DNA of 64,000 bases. Source: Trichobilharzia regenti (Eukaryota > Platyhelminthes > Trematoda > Strigeidida > Schistosomatidae). Each line of letters starts with the position of its first letter. Positions within the stretch are counted from its first letter, which is position 1. Positions 32,280 through 43,022 of the stretch are shown here, piece after piece. The stretch lies in NCBI GenBank assembly GCA_944472135.2, contig OX235270.1, forward strand, positions 82,717,168 through 82,781,167, in the 5' to 3' direction. The notes under the pieces are model-generated. The model was not told the DNA's origin. It saw only the letters and a list, made by a program, of their open reading frames with translations, and did no database searches. The position numbers and the translations under genes are program-made.

Positions 32280-32850
32280 AAGTTCTGACTCCGAATTGTG
32301 TGACGATAACGTTGTGGTCAAGAAGCCTGTAGCTGCAAACGGTAAGCCATTGTTGAATGGAGTGTCACAGAAGAAAGTGACAGTCTCAAGAGGCAGTTCT
32401 GACTTCACAAGTTTACAAGGTAATACTAGTCAGAGTGAAGGAATAAAACCTCTAAGGATTTGTAACGAGGAACCAAAATTGTATGCTTCTGTTATTAAAG
32501 AGTTTGAAAATGATCAAGTTGACGGTAAAGTGAATATTTGTGTTAATGATCATGATAGTGCACATTTGTCTTTGGTTGATCATGATGAGGTGAGAGGAAT
32601 TCCTACTACTGCTAAGTTGAACGACGGTTCTGTACAACTTAAATAAGAAGTAGAATTAAATGCAGATGCGGTTGCAGAAGGTATGGATGCTCGTGAGACT
32701 GTCAGTGTGAGTGATCAGCGCGTAGCCCACCTATCATCAGATGCTAGTGCTTAATCATGAAAGACAGCAGAGGTGGTAATCTTGCAGTTAGACAGCTTTC
32801 TGAAAGTCGAACAACAACTTCTGATCCACCGCTAACTTCATCACTTTAAA
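32280..32850 (+). pseudogene. BEL/Pao gag C-terminal fragment
   Basis: The frame from 32296 (CDDNVVVKKPVAANGKPLLN, later IKEFENDQVDGK, VNDHDSAHLSLVDHDEVRG) is colinear with the C-terminal half of the gag-like ORF at 49845-51800 (CDDNGAVRKSVVATGKPLLN, IKEFENDQVDGK, NDHDSADFSLVDHDEMEG). It stops at 32644 (TAA), after which homologous sequence continues in other frames to about 32850. There it jumps straight to the element's 3' region. Everything upstream in gag, and all of pol, is missing. Confidence 0.8.
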
Positions 32851-33109
32851 GGTCACGTTGCATTCTGCAAGAGTCATTCTAGCAAGTGGCGATTGTGTTG
32901 CAAGATATCAAGAGGAGGTCTCTGTCTGGAGGCGCAGGTCGTCATCGATGTGTGAGATTGTGCTGTGGGTATGCTTGTGGTGTGTTGGCTTTTCTGTTTG
33001 TTTTCCATTTCAGCTCTGTCCGTGTGACCCAGGTTCTCGCAATGGCATCCAAGTCAACGTGTATTGGTCGTGAAGGAAAAAAGGGTTGGATCCGTATTTT
33101 GCCGGGGAG
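32851..33109 (+). other. BEL/Pao 3' internal region with polypurine tract
   Basis: Nearly identical to the reverse complement of 48694-48955. Just before the LTR is GGGGAG, a plausible polypurine tract for plus-strand priming. An 81-codon frame (32886-33131) with a hydrophobic stretch is kept in both copies with about one residue changed. Whether it is coding (end of pol or an extra ORF) or conserved only by recent copying cannot be told. Confidence 0.6.
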
Positions 33110-33469
33110 TGTCAATGGAGTTGAAGATTGAATGATCAATTCATGGTTGTATGCTCAAAACCAACTTCCCCAATTTTCGCGGAGGCATCAATACGACAGT
33201 CATCGTCTCATCGGTCGCTGTTCAGAAAGAAGTCAGGAGAAAACCGTCAGAAGTAATATCGTGATTTATTATTGTAATATTTGTTCATAGACCTTTGTTT
33301 ATTATGCTCTTTATATGTTGGTGTTAGAATAAAGAATTCTCGAGTCGCCAATCGGTGTTTTGGTTTTTGCGTCCGTCAGTACTAAGCGAATCTGAATGGC
33401 TTCGAGGGACAGCGAGAGGCCTGGCGTAGCAAGAGCTGGGCATTGACGGTTTTTGAGACATGATTGACA
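33110..33469 (+). repeat. BEL/Pao LTR (plus orientation)
   Basis: About 360 nt. It starts TGTCAATGGAGTTGAAGATT and ends near GACATGATTGACA, giving the terminal TGTCA/TGACA pair. It contains AATAAAG at 33330. It matches in reverse the LTRs at 48336-48693 and 51945-52265. Confidence 0.85.
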
Positions 33470-34089
33470 GTGCATTTAACTCCTTATAATTTTTACGGCA
33501 GAAAACAGTGAATGTTGTAAGTGACTGTAAAACATGTTTTAGTTTTTGACAAATTTGTGAACACTAATTTTCGCTTGTATTTATGTATTCCATTCTTTTT
33601 CAGCTATCGAAACAGAGCACAAAATTGCGGATGGATGGATGGATTTGATATGAATAATATTCTTCGGTTACTGCAACAGTAAGAGGTGATGCACAATAGG
33701 TGATAGGGAAATTTGAGATCGAGTACAGGTTTCCGCCACACTGAAAAGAAATTTATCTAATGACAGTCCTCGAAATGCACTCGAAGCTTACTCGGTATGC
33801 CAAATAATCATTGCATGAGCCATGTATTTAAGCGTTCTGTCACACAAGCAATCTGTAAATGCTCAAGAACAATATCGAACAACGATTTGCATGTAAATTC
33901 ATCCAAAAAACCAAAATAAGCACCGAAATCGCGTCTACTGCATTTGCTGGACGACTAGCTCCAACTCGTATCAACGAAACCGCGCAAATGACGTCAAGGT
34001 TAAGCCATAGGCGCCGCTTCAAATAGGGGATATGCCACATCGACGCCCGCAAAAGTAAGTTGTCTTTCACTTCCCTTAACCGTAGGAGT
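33470..34089. other. Stretch without recognised feature
   Basis: Nothing recognised; the minus ORF 33840-34070 has no family signature. Confidence 0.35.
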
Positions 34090-34396
34090 GTGGTGGGAGC
34101 GGTCTGTTAGCCACTTGGCAGACATTCATCTACGTCAATGTCTGGGTCACTAATATTAGCCGTGAGAAAATGTGAACAAGGCTGATTCAACAACCAATCA
34201 CAGGAAACTTAACGTGGGCAAATATGATTCGCGGATAGATGGCTCCACTTTTTGATGTTACCCGAGACAACCAATCAGAAGCCTGCGTTTGTCTACTTGC
34301 ATAAACTAAAATAATGTACAGGAAATATGTATAAATACGTGTTGATTTCCGTAATAAAACGATCTGTTGCCGGCCCTTGTCTACTGTTGTTACAGG
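34090..34396 (+). repeat. Putative solo LTR
   Basis: The stretch has the layout of an LTR: CCAAT boxes (ACCAATCACAGG, ACCAATCAG), a TATA-like TATAAATACG, AATAAAAC, and an end CTACTGTTGTTACA. Its last ~35 nt recur at 12145-12182. No internal domain lies next to it and no TSD was identified, so the boundaries are approximate. Confidence 0.4.
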
Positions 34397-35229
34397 AGTT
34401 CTAATTTCATTCGTACAGGCCTGCCAACATCTTACACTTGTTTGTCAAACCATAATGTGTTTTGTAATAATAATAATGTATATTCTCAAATAAACATATA
34501 AATTTACATGAAAATGCATGCCATTTTTACAGGCACGATCAAGTAGGATATAATATCAAATCGTAGATTGTCTACAAGTAAATAATATTTCAACAGTTAA
34601 ATATTTGATATATATATAAATACACATTGTCTGAACTAGGCTGTATAGTTATTGAATTGTACAGTTGTCCTCCAGGTCGAGCGGGAATATCGACTTCGTT
34701 TCGTTTTCATCCCGTGGTTGTCGGCATACGATAACCATCCAATATTGAGGTAAGTACAACGTTTACAAGGGATTGAAAGCTGTTTTAGAAAAGTAAAAGT
34801 GCTAAGGTGAATCAATAAAGTGTAATGAAATGGGTAAGTCCAAGTATCACTAATAAATGCATTAATAAAGGAAACTCCTCAGGTTGACAACGTTCATTCG
34901 CAATGTATAATGCTTCCTGTACAGTTTGAACTATCATGATGTCCACTTTTGGTTTTAATACATTTTTTCCTCATGCCGGTTTTTTTATTTTATGCCTTTT
35001 TGTGCATTTGGTGCACAACCGTACCCTACAGAGAACAGGAATAGAATAAGTCGAATCAAATTCATAAAGAGCTATAAAATGTTAGGTTTAATGGGATATA
35101 ATGAGGATCAAGTAAAGACGTTATTGGAAAATGAATGAGATAAGACATTGTGAAGTGGTATTTAAAGATCCGACAATGGACAGCAAGTTAGTTTATAAGA
35201 TGCCCCATAAATCTGTGCAGAGCCCACAT
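34397..35229. other. Stretch without recognised feature
   Basis: AT-rich; nothing recognised. Confidence 0.35.
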
Positions 35230-36800
35230 GGTTGCATCTCAACAATAGGCTGAGTGAATGGTATATATTTAAAGGCAGAAGCATAATCTGTCTAGGCGTT
35301 CATTATTATCTTTCTCAAGATAAAGATCTAAGCCCTCATAAAAATCAGAAATATCTCGAGCCTTCAAATTGTATATTGCTGTTCCTGCAGAATGGGGCGA
35401 TTCACCTTAGTGACCCCCACCATATCTACTGATCAGCTAGCGCCACCCTCCCTCCTTTATGAGAGAGAATTCTCTGAATACTTTCAAACTTTTTCGATAT
35501 TCTGACTTTAGATTACTATATGGGGGAGCGTAATATTCAAGTTTGGAGCGAGTACATGCCTTATATATAGCTAATCTTGCTCCTTGAGTGTGAAAGTTAC
35601 GCGGTACAACGCCAGTAAGTCGTTAACAGTCAGATACTACCTTATTTGCATGATAGGAAAAGGTTAAATCTGAGTACGTTATCAAGAGATCTGAGACTGT
35701 GTTCAGTTTTGGGAGTAGCCTACCATCCATATATCGACACATGCTTAGTTTTCAGAATCAAAGGTGGTCCATACCGACTTGTCTGTGTTGGGAGTCAGTT
35801 GCCATTCTTCACCCTAATCACTTGGACCGTTTAAGTCGTTTGGGATGCTACTTCCAACGCCGGTGTTATCGTACTCATTGTCATATATTATCTTAAGAAC
35901 ATCTGCAAAGAGGTATGGTTTGCCGTACTTGATCGCAGAGACTGTGTCATTTCTGAATAAGAGGAGTAGAATAGGGCCCAGAATGCTGCCTTTTATTACA
36001 CCGCTAGTTATCGGCTTTCGGAAGGACGGCTGGTGGTTGATTTTGAATAATTGCTCTCCTTTTGCGGGAAAAAATTTATTTATTTGAGAAACTTCCTAGT
36101 TATTCCGTAGGATTGGAGTCTCCTGAGAGTTTGATATGTGGGACTTTATCAAAGGCTTTGCCAACATCGAGAAATAATGCTGCTAGTGAATGCCCACTTT
36201 CTATGTAACGTGTCATGTGGTCAGGATAATCAAAGTGGCAAGTGATACACGACCTTCTGCTTAAGAAATCGTATTAGGATGGGGTAGAAGATCATTAGAG
36301 AGCAAGCAATAACTGATTTGACTCTTGACTATCTTTCCCATTACACGTGAAACCACAGGCGTGGGGTGGTAGTTGTTGAAATCAGCTATTGGCCATATAA
36401 TATAATATACAATATAAGACACCTCCAGCAGGTAGGGCATGTCCTACCGCTTAGTAACATTGAGTATAACTTGAGTAGGAGTAAATCGGAGACATTACCA
36501 CCGTTTTCCAGCAGAATGGAAGATAAACTGTCTGGGCCAGGAGTGTTACTAAGCTTCAGATTTACAATAGATTTATCTGGCAAAGTGCTTGCTAAACAGT
36601 TCACGCATCGCCTCAGTATTCTCGTAGGTGATGCATTCTAAGTATAAAATTTTTGGACGCACTATTTTGGAGTTTGTTAACCCACTTGTGAACCTTTTGG
36701 TTATTTCTTCTGGATTATGCGGTGGCTCAATGACCTTCATTTCTTTGTTTCTGAGGCTCATATTTTCAAAATCTTGAATTCTTGTGGGAACAGACATAAT
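35230..36800 (-). pseudogene. CR1-like LINE, RT region (degenerate)
   Basis: Minus-strand pieces in order: linker near 36797-36573; LKLSNTPGPDSLSSILLENG and DLLLLKLYSMLLSG (near 36550-36430); YHPTPVVSRVMGKIVKSQIS (near 36330); LAALFLDVGKAFDKVPH (near 36170, catalytic Asp block); then AIYKACTRSKLEYYAPPYSN near 35560 and YRKSLKVFREFSL near 35480. The order and spacing match a CR1/Jockey-type RT. The frame changes repeatedly, and stops separate the blocks. Confidence 0.75.
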
Positions 36801-37725
36801 GGCAATAAATGATACTCATATATATATATATATATGCAGGAACATACCAATTGTACAGGTATAGATGAGTTATTATATAAATTGCACACAATTTGATGTA
36901 TGGTGAATTTACAGCTTGGTTGTTCTTTCTGACATTAGAGTCAGACGGAACAGTCTGCTATATAGCCCGTTCGTGTAACACATAAAGAGATATGGAAATA
37001 TTGTCTTCGCATTAACAAAAAACCCAGACATCAGATGAACGTAATACAAATATCTCGGAAAAAAGCTTGAAGTCAATTCTGCTATATAACTTTGTTGTGA
37101 ACAGCACCCTTGGCTTAAAGTTTATTGATGTATTATGTTGAGATCAGCGAAACAATTATTCCATTTTTTCGGCAGTCTTATCGTAGTTTTATAATCGTGG
37201 ATGCGAAAACTAGACAAAGCCGTGTTGGATTGTTTTACTGCATCAAATGGGGCCGGGGAGGATTCCAGAATTCTCCATCTGCGTCATTTGTGTCTGCATG
37301 GAGAACTGTATACGTAATTTGAGTAAAATGTTGAAAACTGTTTGAAAACCAGTTGCTTCTTTATTTCAGATCATGAATACTACTTGTAAAGAACGTTAGC
37401 CATCGTCTTCAAATGGCAGCATTAGATTGTTCATGGAATTTGAGTGGTTATGCGTTAAATGGTCTGGAATCCAGTCTCATTTCAGTTTAGATGCAGGGTT
37501 GTTCGACCTCGACCAGAAGACAGATAGAAGAGTAGGCTCAGCAGCAGGATACCACAAAGAGATAGTATGTGGACGTGAAAAGAACATTAATATTATATGC
37601 ATTTATAAATGCTTATGTCGATTGCATATTATACCATATCAAACATTTACCTATATTGTAGTTGTGTTTTCACGTATTTATGCGAGGTCTTAGAGTTTAT
37701 TTAGTGTCATAATATGTATTAATGA
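36801..37725. other. Stretch without recognised gene
   Basis: Contains a short AT tract near 36820. The plus ORFs 37125-37322 and 37427-37693 have no recognisable domain. Confidence 0.35.
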
Positions 37726-38740
37726 GTCTGAGCGTTTTAATGTTCTAATGACTGGTGCGTTTTAGAAATAAGTGGTGCGTTCTGGTTGGGATTGTCATTG
37801 GGATAGAACAGTTTGTATAGCAAGTGTTTGAAGGTTATAGTAGAGTGACAAGTCCTATTTATGGGGGTAAACTGTTCCAGTATGTTCCGTACTAAGTCTT
37901 TATGCAGCCATGCTACTAGTTTATTTATAGTTTTTAGATTGCTGAGGGTATTGAAGTGCGTTTTTTAGGTGCTGTAGTAGACCAATAGTTGATTCGTTCT
38001 AGGAATAAATAGTTTATTGATATAATCATTAGAGTGAAACAGTCTGTACAGAGAGCGTTTGAAGCTTGTAACCGAAGAGCAAGTTCTGACATCTAGGGGC
38101 AGGCTATTCCATATTTTAGAATACATGACTGTGAAGAAGTTCTCGCGGAGTGTTGACTTAAAGGAATCAGTTGTCACTGTGGAAGTTTGGTTATGCAGAT
38201 CGTAAGAACCTTCCTGTGCGAATTGTATGTCCCTGTTACCTGAGAATGATATTTTGTGAAGGACCTTAAAGAAGAATATCAGGTTTATAATGAGCCGTCA
38301 TTCCCAAAGTGGGTCAAGTTTTCGGATCATGCAGCGTGAGATGTAGTCTTTCTTACAATCATAGCCAAGTAGTTTTGGGGTAAAATATCGTTGGAAACTT
38401 TCCATCCTTAGCTTATCACGTGCGCGAGTGCTTCTTATAATAAATGGACAGTATTCTAGCAGTGGTCTGACACATGTTTTGTACAGAATTAGCTTGGCTT
38501 CATTGTCGTGAAAGTTCCTGAGTAGGCATCCTAAGAGCATCCTCGACTTTCGAGTGTGTAATGTCACTTGCTCAGAGAATGTTAAGTCACTAGAGTACCT
38601 CATGCCTAGGTCAACGACACTTTGAAGTCTGGTTAGGGTAACAGATTGAAGCGTTAATTTCAGGTCAATGGAGGGTGCGCCGAAGCAGATCGACCGCATT
38701 TGTTCAGGGACGACCAAGCAGTCACTTTATCTAACTCCTT
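37726..38740 (-). pseudogene. CR1-like LINE 3' end, with a second degenerate copy of its last block
   Basis: The frame 38717-38298 reads SVVDLGMRYSSDLTFSEQVT, RKSRMLLGCLLRNFHDNEA, LYKTCVRPLLEYCPFIIRS, matching the C-terminal part of the CR1 ORF2 at 41437-42654 (SVVDLGIRYSSNLTFAEQTD, LYKVCVRPILEYCPFILSG). After a frameshift, 38177-37965 gives ENFFTVMYSKIWNSLPLDVR. Between about 37725 and 37920 a weaker second version of this last block is visible (reading LEQF...TFKHLLYKLF). Either two overlapping truncated insertions or a local duplication explains it. Confidence 0.75.
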
Positions 38741-38744
38741 CTGC

Positions 38745-38997
38745 ACTACATTCTCGAAGTACCCTAGTTTTCTAGCCGGTCCCAAGCCTGGATAAAGAGG
38801 GGGGTTGGGGCGTGGTGCTAGCAACTCCATCTCCCGATCATGATTCACTGACGTTCCCAGTGGAACATAGGGCTTCAAGCTAGAGTCTTGAAGTTTCCGT
38901 GGCAGTGGCGATTACTTTTACAGGATGAGGTTGCTAGCCTCATGCCCAACCTTAAATCTTTACCAGCTTTAATTCTAGTTTAACGAGGTAAAGGAAT
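38745..38997 (-). repeat. Copy of the body of the 17334 SINE
   Basis: The reverse complement contains CTTTACCTCGTTAAAC, GTTGGGCATGAGGCTAGCAA, CTCATCCTGTAAAA and CCCTATGTTCCACTGGGAAC. These match the body at 17405-17540 but without the tRNA head. It abuts the BEL LTR start at 38999. Confidence 0.65.
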
Positions 38998-38998
38998 G

Positions 38999-39099
38999 TG
39001 TCACTGTAGTTGAAGATTGAACGATTAATTCACAGTTGTTTGCTCGAAGCCAACTCTATATTTTGGAAGGAGTCATCGATATGTAAAACCACTTGTCAA
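38999..39099 (+). repeat. BEL/Pao LTR, left part (split by Gypsy insertion)
   Basis: Begins TGTCACTGTAGTTGAAGATT, as other BEL LTRs here do, and breaks off where the Gypsy LTR starts. The remainder is at 48188-48335. Confidence 0.75.
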
Positions 39100-39361
39100 G
39101 CAATGATCTGAAACAGAGAGCAAAGCGCACGTTAGCAGTGTGATCACACAAGTGTCGAGTGCTAGTAAGAACGAAGACTCAACTTCAAGGGTTATATTTA
39201 CAACCAATCGCAATACAACTAGATAAGAGGGAGAAGGCACTCCTATTGGTCATCCGTTGCCTCGTCTTGAGTAACCAACCCCTGCACACTTCGTAGCCGA
39301 CGTGAAAGTAGACAAGCATAGTTTGAACATTAGAAAACCGCCGAACTTATCATGCCTTACA
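39100..39361 (-). repeat. Gypsy 3' LTR
   Basis: The minus strand starts TGTAAGGCATGATAAGTTCG and ends CAGATCATTGC. It has CCAAT boxes (ACCAATCGC, CCTATTGG in plus sense). Near-identical to 47926-48187. Confidence 0.85.
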
Positions 39362-39369
39362 CTACCCCC

Positions 39370-39560
39370 TCTCTCATAGGAGCACTGTCCACAGTGCTAG
39401 GTGACTGTTCCTGCAGGACTTGTCTGAACTAAGGCCTGTTGTCGAAAAGGTTTCAGTCTATTGAAGTGTGTGACTAGACTATGAGAGGAATTATGTTCCT
39501 GAATCCTACAGGTGCAGTCGCCTAGTATCTCCTGGCGGTACGTTCGAAATTGTTGACATT
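39370..39560 (-). pseudogene. Gypsy integrase C-terminal tail, displaced by the CR1 insertion
   Basis: The minus strand reads FRTYRQEILGDCTCRIQEHN, then SSHSLVTHFNRLKPFRQQAL. This is the end of a Gypsy integrase (motif xxFNRLKPF), continuing from WEGPFTV near 43990. The join is interrupted by about 4.4 kb of CR1-like sequence. Confidence 0.75.
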
Positions 39561-39619
39561 TTTACACGTGTTTGCTCTGAAATTTATTTACTGCTTATTG
39601 TCATATAATTCTTGAAATT

Positions 39620-40966
39620 ATGGTCCAAATCTCTAAAACACGTGTTCGTAGAAACACAATTGTTTTAGATAGTGGCTCAAATTCGGTTATAACTGCATTA
39701 CCGCCTGGTAATACAGTATCAACTACTAGCTCTCAAAATGGTTTGAGTGCAGATCTCACTCCTGTGATACAGGTGAAAGATTTTCTGTTAGAGAACTCTG
39801 AGTTCTGTAAACTAAACCTCCTTTTGAAAGATATGCAGAGGCAAGTAAGTGAAATTCAGAAAAAATTAGATCAGTTTGATAGTATGTCACTGCCAATCTC
39901 AAATACCACGGAGAGCCGTTCTGATATTGGCCAGGTTAAGTCTTTACTGGATGTAACTCAAAACAAGCTTTCGGATTTAGACCCAATAGCCTGTCTGTTA
40001 AAACAGCATCCTAAAATATCTCCACACAACCTAAATAAAGCTGAAAATCTGATTGACTGCTTGGCTACGGAGGTGATGAAGCGTATAACCTCTTCTCACC
40101 AAGCTATAGTTTACAACGTCCCAGATTCTCTGCCCCTGAAAACTGTAAGACACAAAATCCTGATTTGTTGCGACATGGCTAGTGTTCCATGTGAATGTAA
40201 ACGACTTCGTAAAAAGTCTAACCAGGCCAATTGTCCCATCATTTTTAAATTCAGTAATTCCCTTGATGCTAGTAAGTTTACTAAATGTCAGGATCACTTA
40301 AGACTGAATAGCAGTTATAAGTCTATAACCGTAGCTCAGGATAAAACACCGTGTCAGTGCAGAATAATGCGTAGTAATAACCTGGTCACCTCCTCTAGCT
40401 TTGATTTACCAAATAAGGATCGTGCACAGCAACAGACACCTAGTGCTGAAACTAGCATTCAGCAAACTACACAACAACCACACCTGCCAATGGAACTAGG
40501 AACTGATTTCGATACCAGTACCCCTGTAAATAAAGCCTCATCGAAAGATGTTAAAATGACTAGAACTTCTACAAGTTGTTCTAAGAAATTTTCCCCCAAA
40601 CGTAGTAACCTCACCACGATGAACAAATTCCGCAGGGTTGAGACTAATGATGGGGAAGAATACTTTGTATTCAATAAGCCTGCTGAGAGTAAGAATGCCA
40701 ACAAACCATTACTTGTTACGAAATACTGCTCTCGAAACACAAGTATATCTGGAGGTGTTCCGCATGCTCCACCTTATAGAAAGTCAGGCTCCAAGACTCC
40801 TAAAGTCTTGCAGCCAAAGCACCTTCCTTCAAAATTCCCTTTAAGTTATAAAAACAACCCGAAGGTGTATACCGGTATGACGAATAGCAGTTGGATGGGT
40901 AGACCTTTTGATGCTATGCCTTTTAACCGTCAACCTAGGCCCAACCTCTATCTATTTTACAACTGA
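39620..40966 (+). CDS. CR1-like ORF1 protein (putative nucleic-acid chaperone)
   Basis: A 448-codon open frame beginning MVQISKTRVRRN. A leucine/glutamine-rich heptad-like segment at residues about 55-95 (FLLENSEFCKLNLLLKDMQR, VSEIQKKLDQF) suggests a coiled coil. A central domain (about 145-245) has AIVYNVPDSLPLKTVRHKIL and PIIFKFSNSLDASKFTK, resembling the esterase-free, RRM-like ORF1 proteins of fluke CR1 elements. The C-terminus is Ser/Thr/Lys-rich and probably binds RNA. The frame is intact, but its last ~20 residues overlap the ORF2 remnant in another frame. This probably reflects a deletion that removed the endonuclease and fused the ends. ORF1 assignment is by position and composition. 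Confidence 0.65.
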   Translation: MVQISKTRVRRNTIVLDSGSNSVITALPPGNTVSTTSSQNGLSADLTPVIQVKDFLLENSEFCKLNLLLKDMQRQVSEIQKKLDQFDSMSLPISNTTESRSDIGQVKSLLDVTQNKLSDLDPIACLLKQHPKISPHNLNKAENLIDCLATEVMKRITSSHQAIVYNVPDSLPLKTVRHKILICCDMASVPCECKRLRKKSNQANCPIIFKFSNSLDASKFTKCQDHLRLNSSYKSITVAQDKTPCQCRIMRSNNLVTSSSFDLPNKDRAQQQTPSAETSIQQTTQQPHLPMELGTDFDTSTPVNKASSKDVKMTRTSTSCSKKFSPKRSNLTTMNKFRRVETNDGEEYFVFNKPAESKNANKPLLVTKYCSRNTSISGGVPHAPPYRKSGSKTPKVLQPKHLPSKFPLSYKNNPKVYTGMTNSSWMGRPFDAMPFNRQPRPNLYLFYN

Positions 40967-43022
40967 CTCCCTGGAGGCCGTAGTAACCCTGTTTTACAGG
41001 AATGTTACCCTTTGTCTAGATACAGTTGCTCCAAAGAAAATAGTGAAATTAAGTAGACACCGAACTGAATATATTCCAAGGGCACACCGTAATAAGTTAA
41101 GGAAGCTGAAGAAACAGTACTATTCCACTAAGGATATATCACTATTGCTCTCAATCCACGAGTCTCTTGAATCTCTCAAGCGCCTACGCTCTCAAAAGGA
41201 CCTCGACGAAGAGTTAACGGCACTTGAAAGTACCTCCAAAGTTTATAACTTAACGGCACTTCTTAAAAAACGAATGCAGTCGGCGAGGGAAATCCCATAC
41301 TTACTTCACGACAAAGTAATCTACAATGAACCTGCCACTATCTGTGAACTTTCAGTGATTGGTTTGCAAACTTTAGTTTAGAAACACATATGCCTGGTGA
41401 AACCGCCCCCTTACTAGCTCTTCCCTTGAAAGCATTGTGTTCACTAATCAGTTAATAGTACAAGCAATTAAAAGCCTTAAACCTTCCACTAGTACGGGAC
41501 CGGATGGCCTAGCTTCGATAATTTTCAAAAACAGTGGGTGTGATATACCCCTGTTACTTCTTAAATTCTTCTCAATATCTATGGACACTGGCACTTACCC
41601 TAGTGAGTGGAAAACTAGCTTCATAATTCCACATTACAAATCTGGTGATAGGGCAAACGTCCGCAATTACAGACCCATAAATATAACCCCAGTTATCTCA
41701 CGAATCATGGAGAAAGTTGTAAAAGATCAATTGTCAGACTACCTAATTAGGGAAGATCTTGTTACAAGGTCTCAACACGGATTTCTCAAAAATAGATCCT
41801 GCGTTACTTGCCACTTCGACTTTTTCAACTGCATCACTAGTAGTCGCGAAGCACGTAAGCTAGTCGTTGTTCTCTACTTCGATATATCTAGGGCATTTGA
41901 CATGGTATCTCACAGTATTCTCTTTGAGAAGCTGTACTCTTGTGGAATTCGCAACCCATTACTGAACTGGTTAAAATCATTTCTAAGCAACAGGGTACAA
42001 ATAACCAAAGTTGGATCTGTATTGTCTCATCCTAGGCAGATCTCAAGTGGGGTCGTGCAAGGTAGTGTCCTAGGTCCACTTTTATTCACAGTCTACATTA
42101 ACAGCATTTGCAAGTGCTTCACCTCAGGTAAACCATTCCTATATGCTGACGACCTCAAAGTCGTCTACTCCTGCTACACTCATGAATTAAGCGATATGGT
42201 TACTAAAATACATCTTGAACTAAGTAGCCTTGCAACGTGGTGTGCTGAATCCTGTCTAAATTTTAACATTGACAAATGCGGCTGGATTTGTATCGGCAAC
42301 AGTAAGCTTGATCTAACTCTTGAAATAAATGGGCGAAAACTAGCTAAGCTCAACTCAGTCGTAGATCTCGGTATTAGATACTCTAGTAACCTAACGTTCG
42401 CTGAACAGACTGATTATGCCAGACGTAAAACGCGAAGGCTGATAGGATGCATAACACGCAATTTCTTTTGTTGTGAAACTAGGGTTTTATTATACAAAGT
42501 ATGTGTCCGACCTATCTTAGAATACTGCCCGTTTATTCTTAGCGGACTCAGACAAAATGACAAGCTTAAATTAGAGGGAGTGCAACGGCAGTTTACCTCA
42601 AGAACTCTTGGTTTAGAAAGTGGTCTGGAATACCATGAGCGATGCGAAGACTAAGATTAGAACCCCTCTGGAAAAGACGCCTTAAGCTAAACCTTATCTT
42701 TTACTACAAGCTAACTAATCTTCTCTTGCATTCCTCCGAGCCAATAACTAAACCTACCGCTGTCATCAGTTACAATCTTAGAAATCATCACAACCTAGCT
42801 GCTATGGAGCACTGTCAGACTTACGTGCGGTACAACTTCTTCTTAAATAAGTTTTCAGTCATTTGGAATAGACTACCAGCTAATGTGCGCGATGCAAACA
42901 CACTTCCAGTGTTCATCTCCTCAGTCACCAGACTACTCAAAGATGACAATGCACTTTTGCGCCTGACTCTTACACCTTCTTTTTCACCCTACATAGATAT
43001 TTTAAGTTCTTTAAACGTGTAG
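40908..43022 (+). pseudogene. CR1-like ORF2: reverse transcriptase, endonuclease missing
   Basis: Three frames make up the remnant. 40908-41381 is the pre-RT linker (FYRNVTLCLDTVAPKKIVKL, YIPRAHRNKLRKLKKQYYS). 41437-42654 is the RT: STSTGPDGLASIIFK, NYRPINITPVISRIMEKVV, QHGFLKNRSCVTCHFDFFN, LYFDISRAFDMVSH (catalytic Asp), SSGVVQGSVLGPLLFTVYIN, FLYADDLKVVY (YADD), LYKVCVRPILEYCPFI. 42642-43022 is the tail (FFLNKFSVIWNRLPANVRDA). Small indels separate them near 41350-41430 and 42640. Catalytic motifs are preserved, but the N-terminal endonuclease is gone, so the copy cannot nick DNA itself. Confidence 0.85.

Noticed and set aside
32942..33139. 65-codon ORFs 32942-33139 (-) and 48664-48861 (+), nearly identical
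   Set aside because: They are antisense to the shared BEL 3' region; their likeness follows from the repeat, not from coding.
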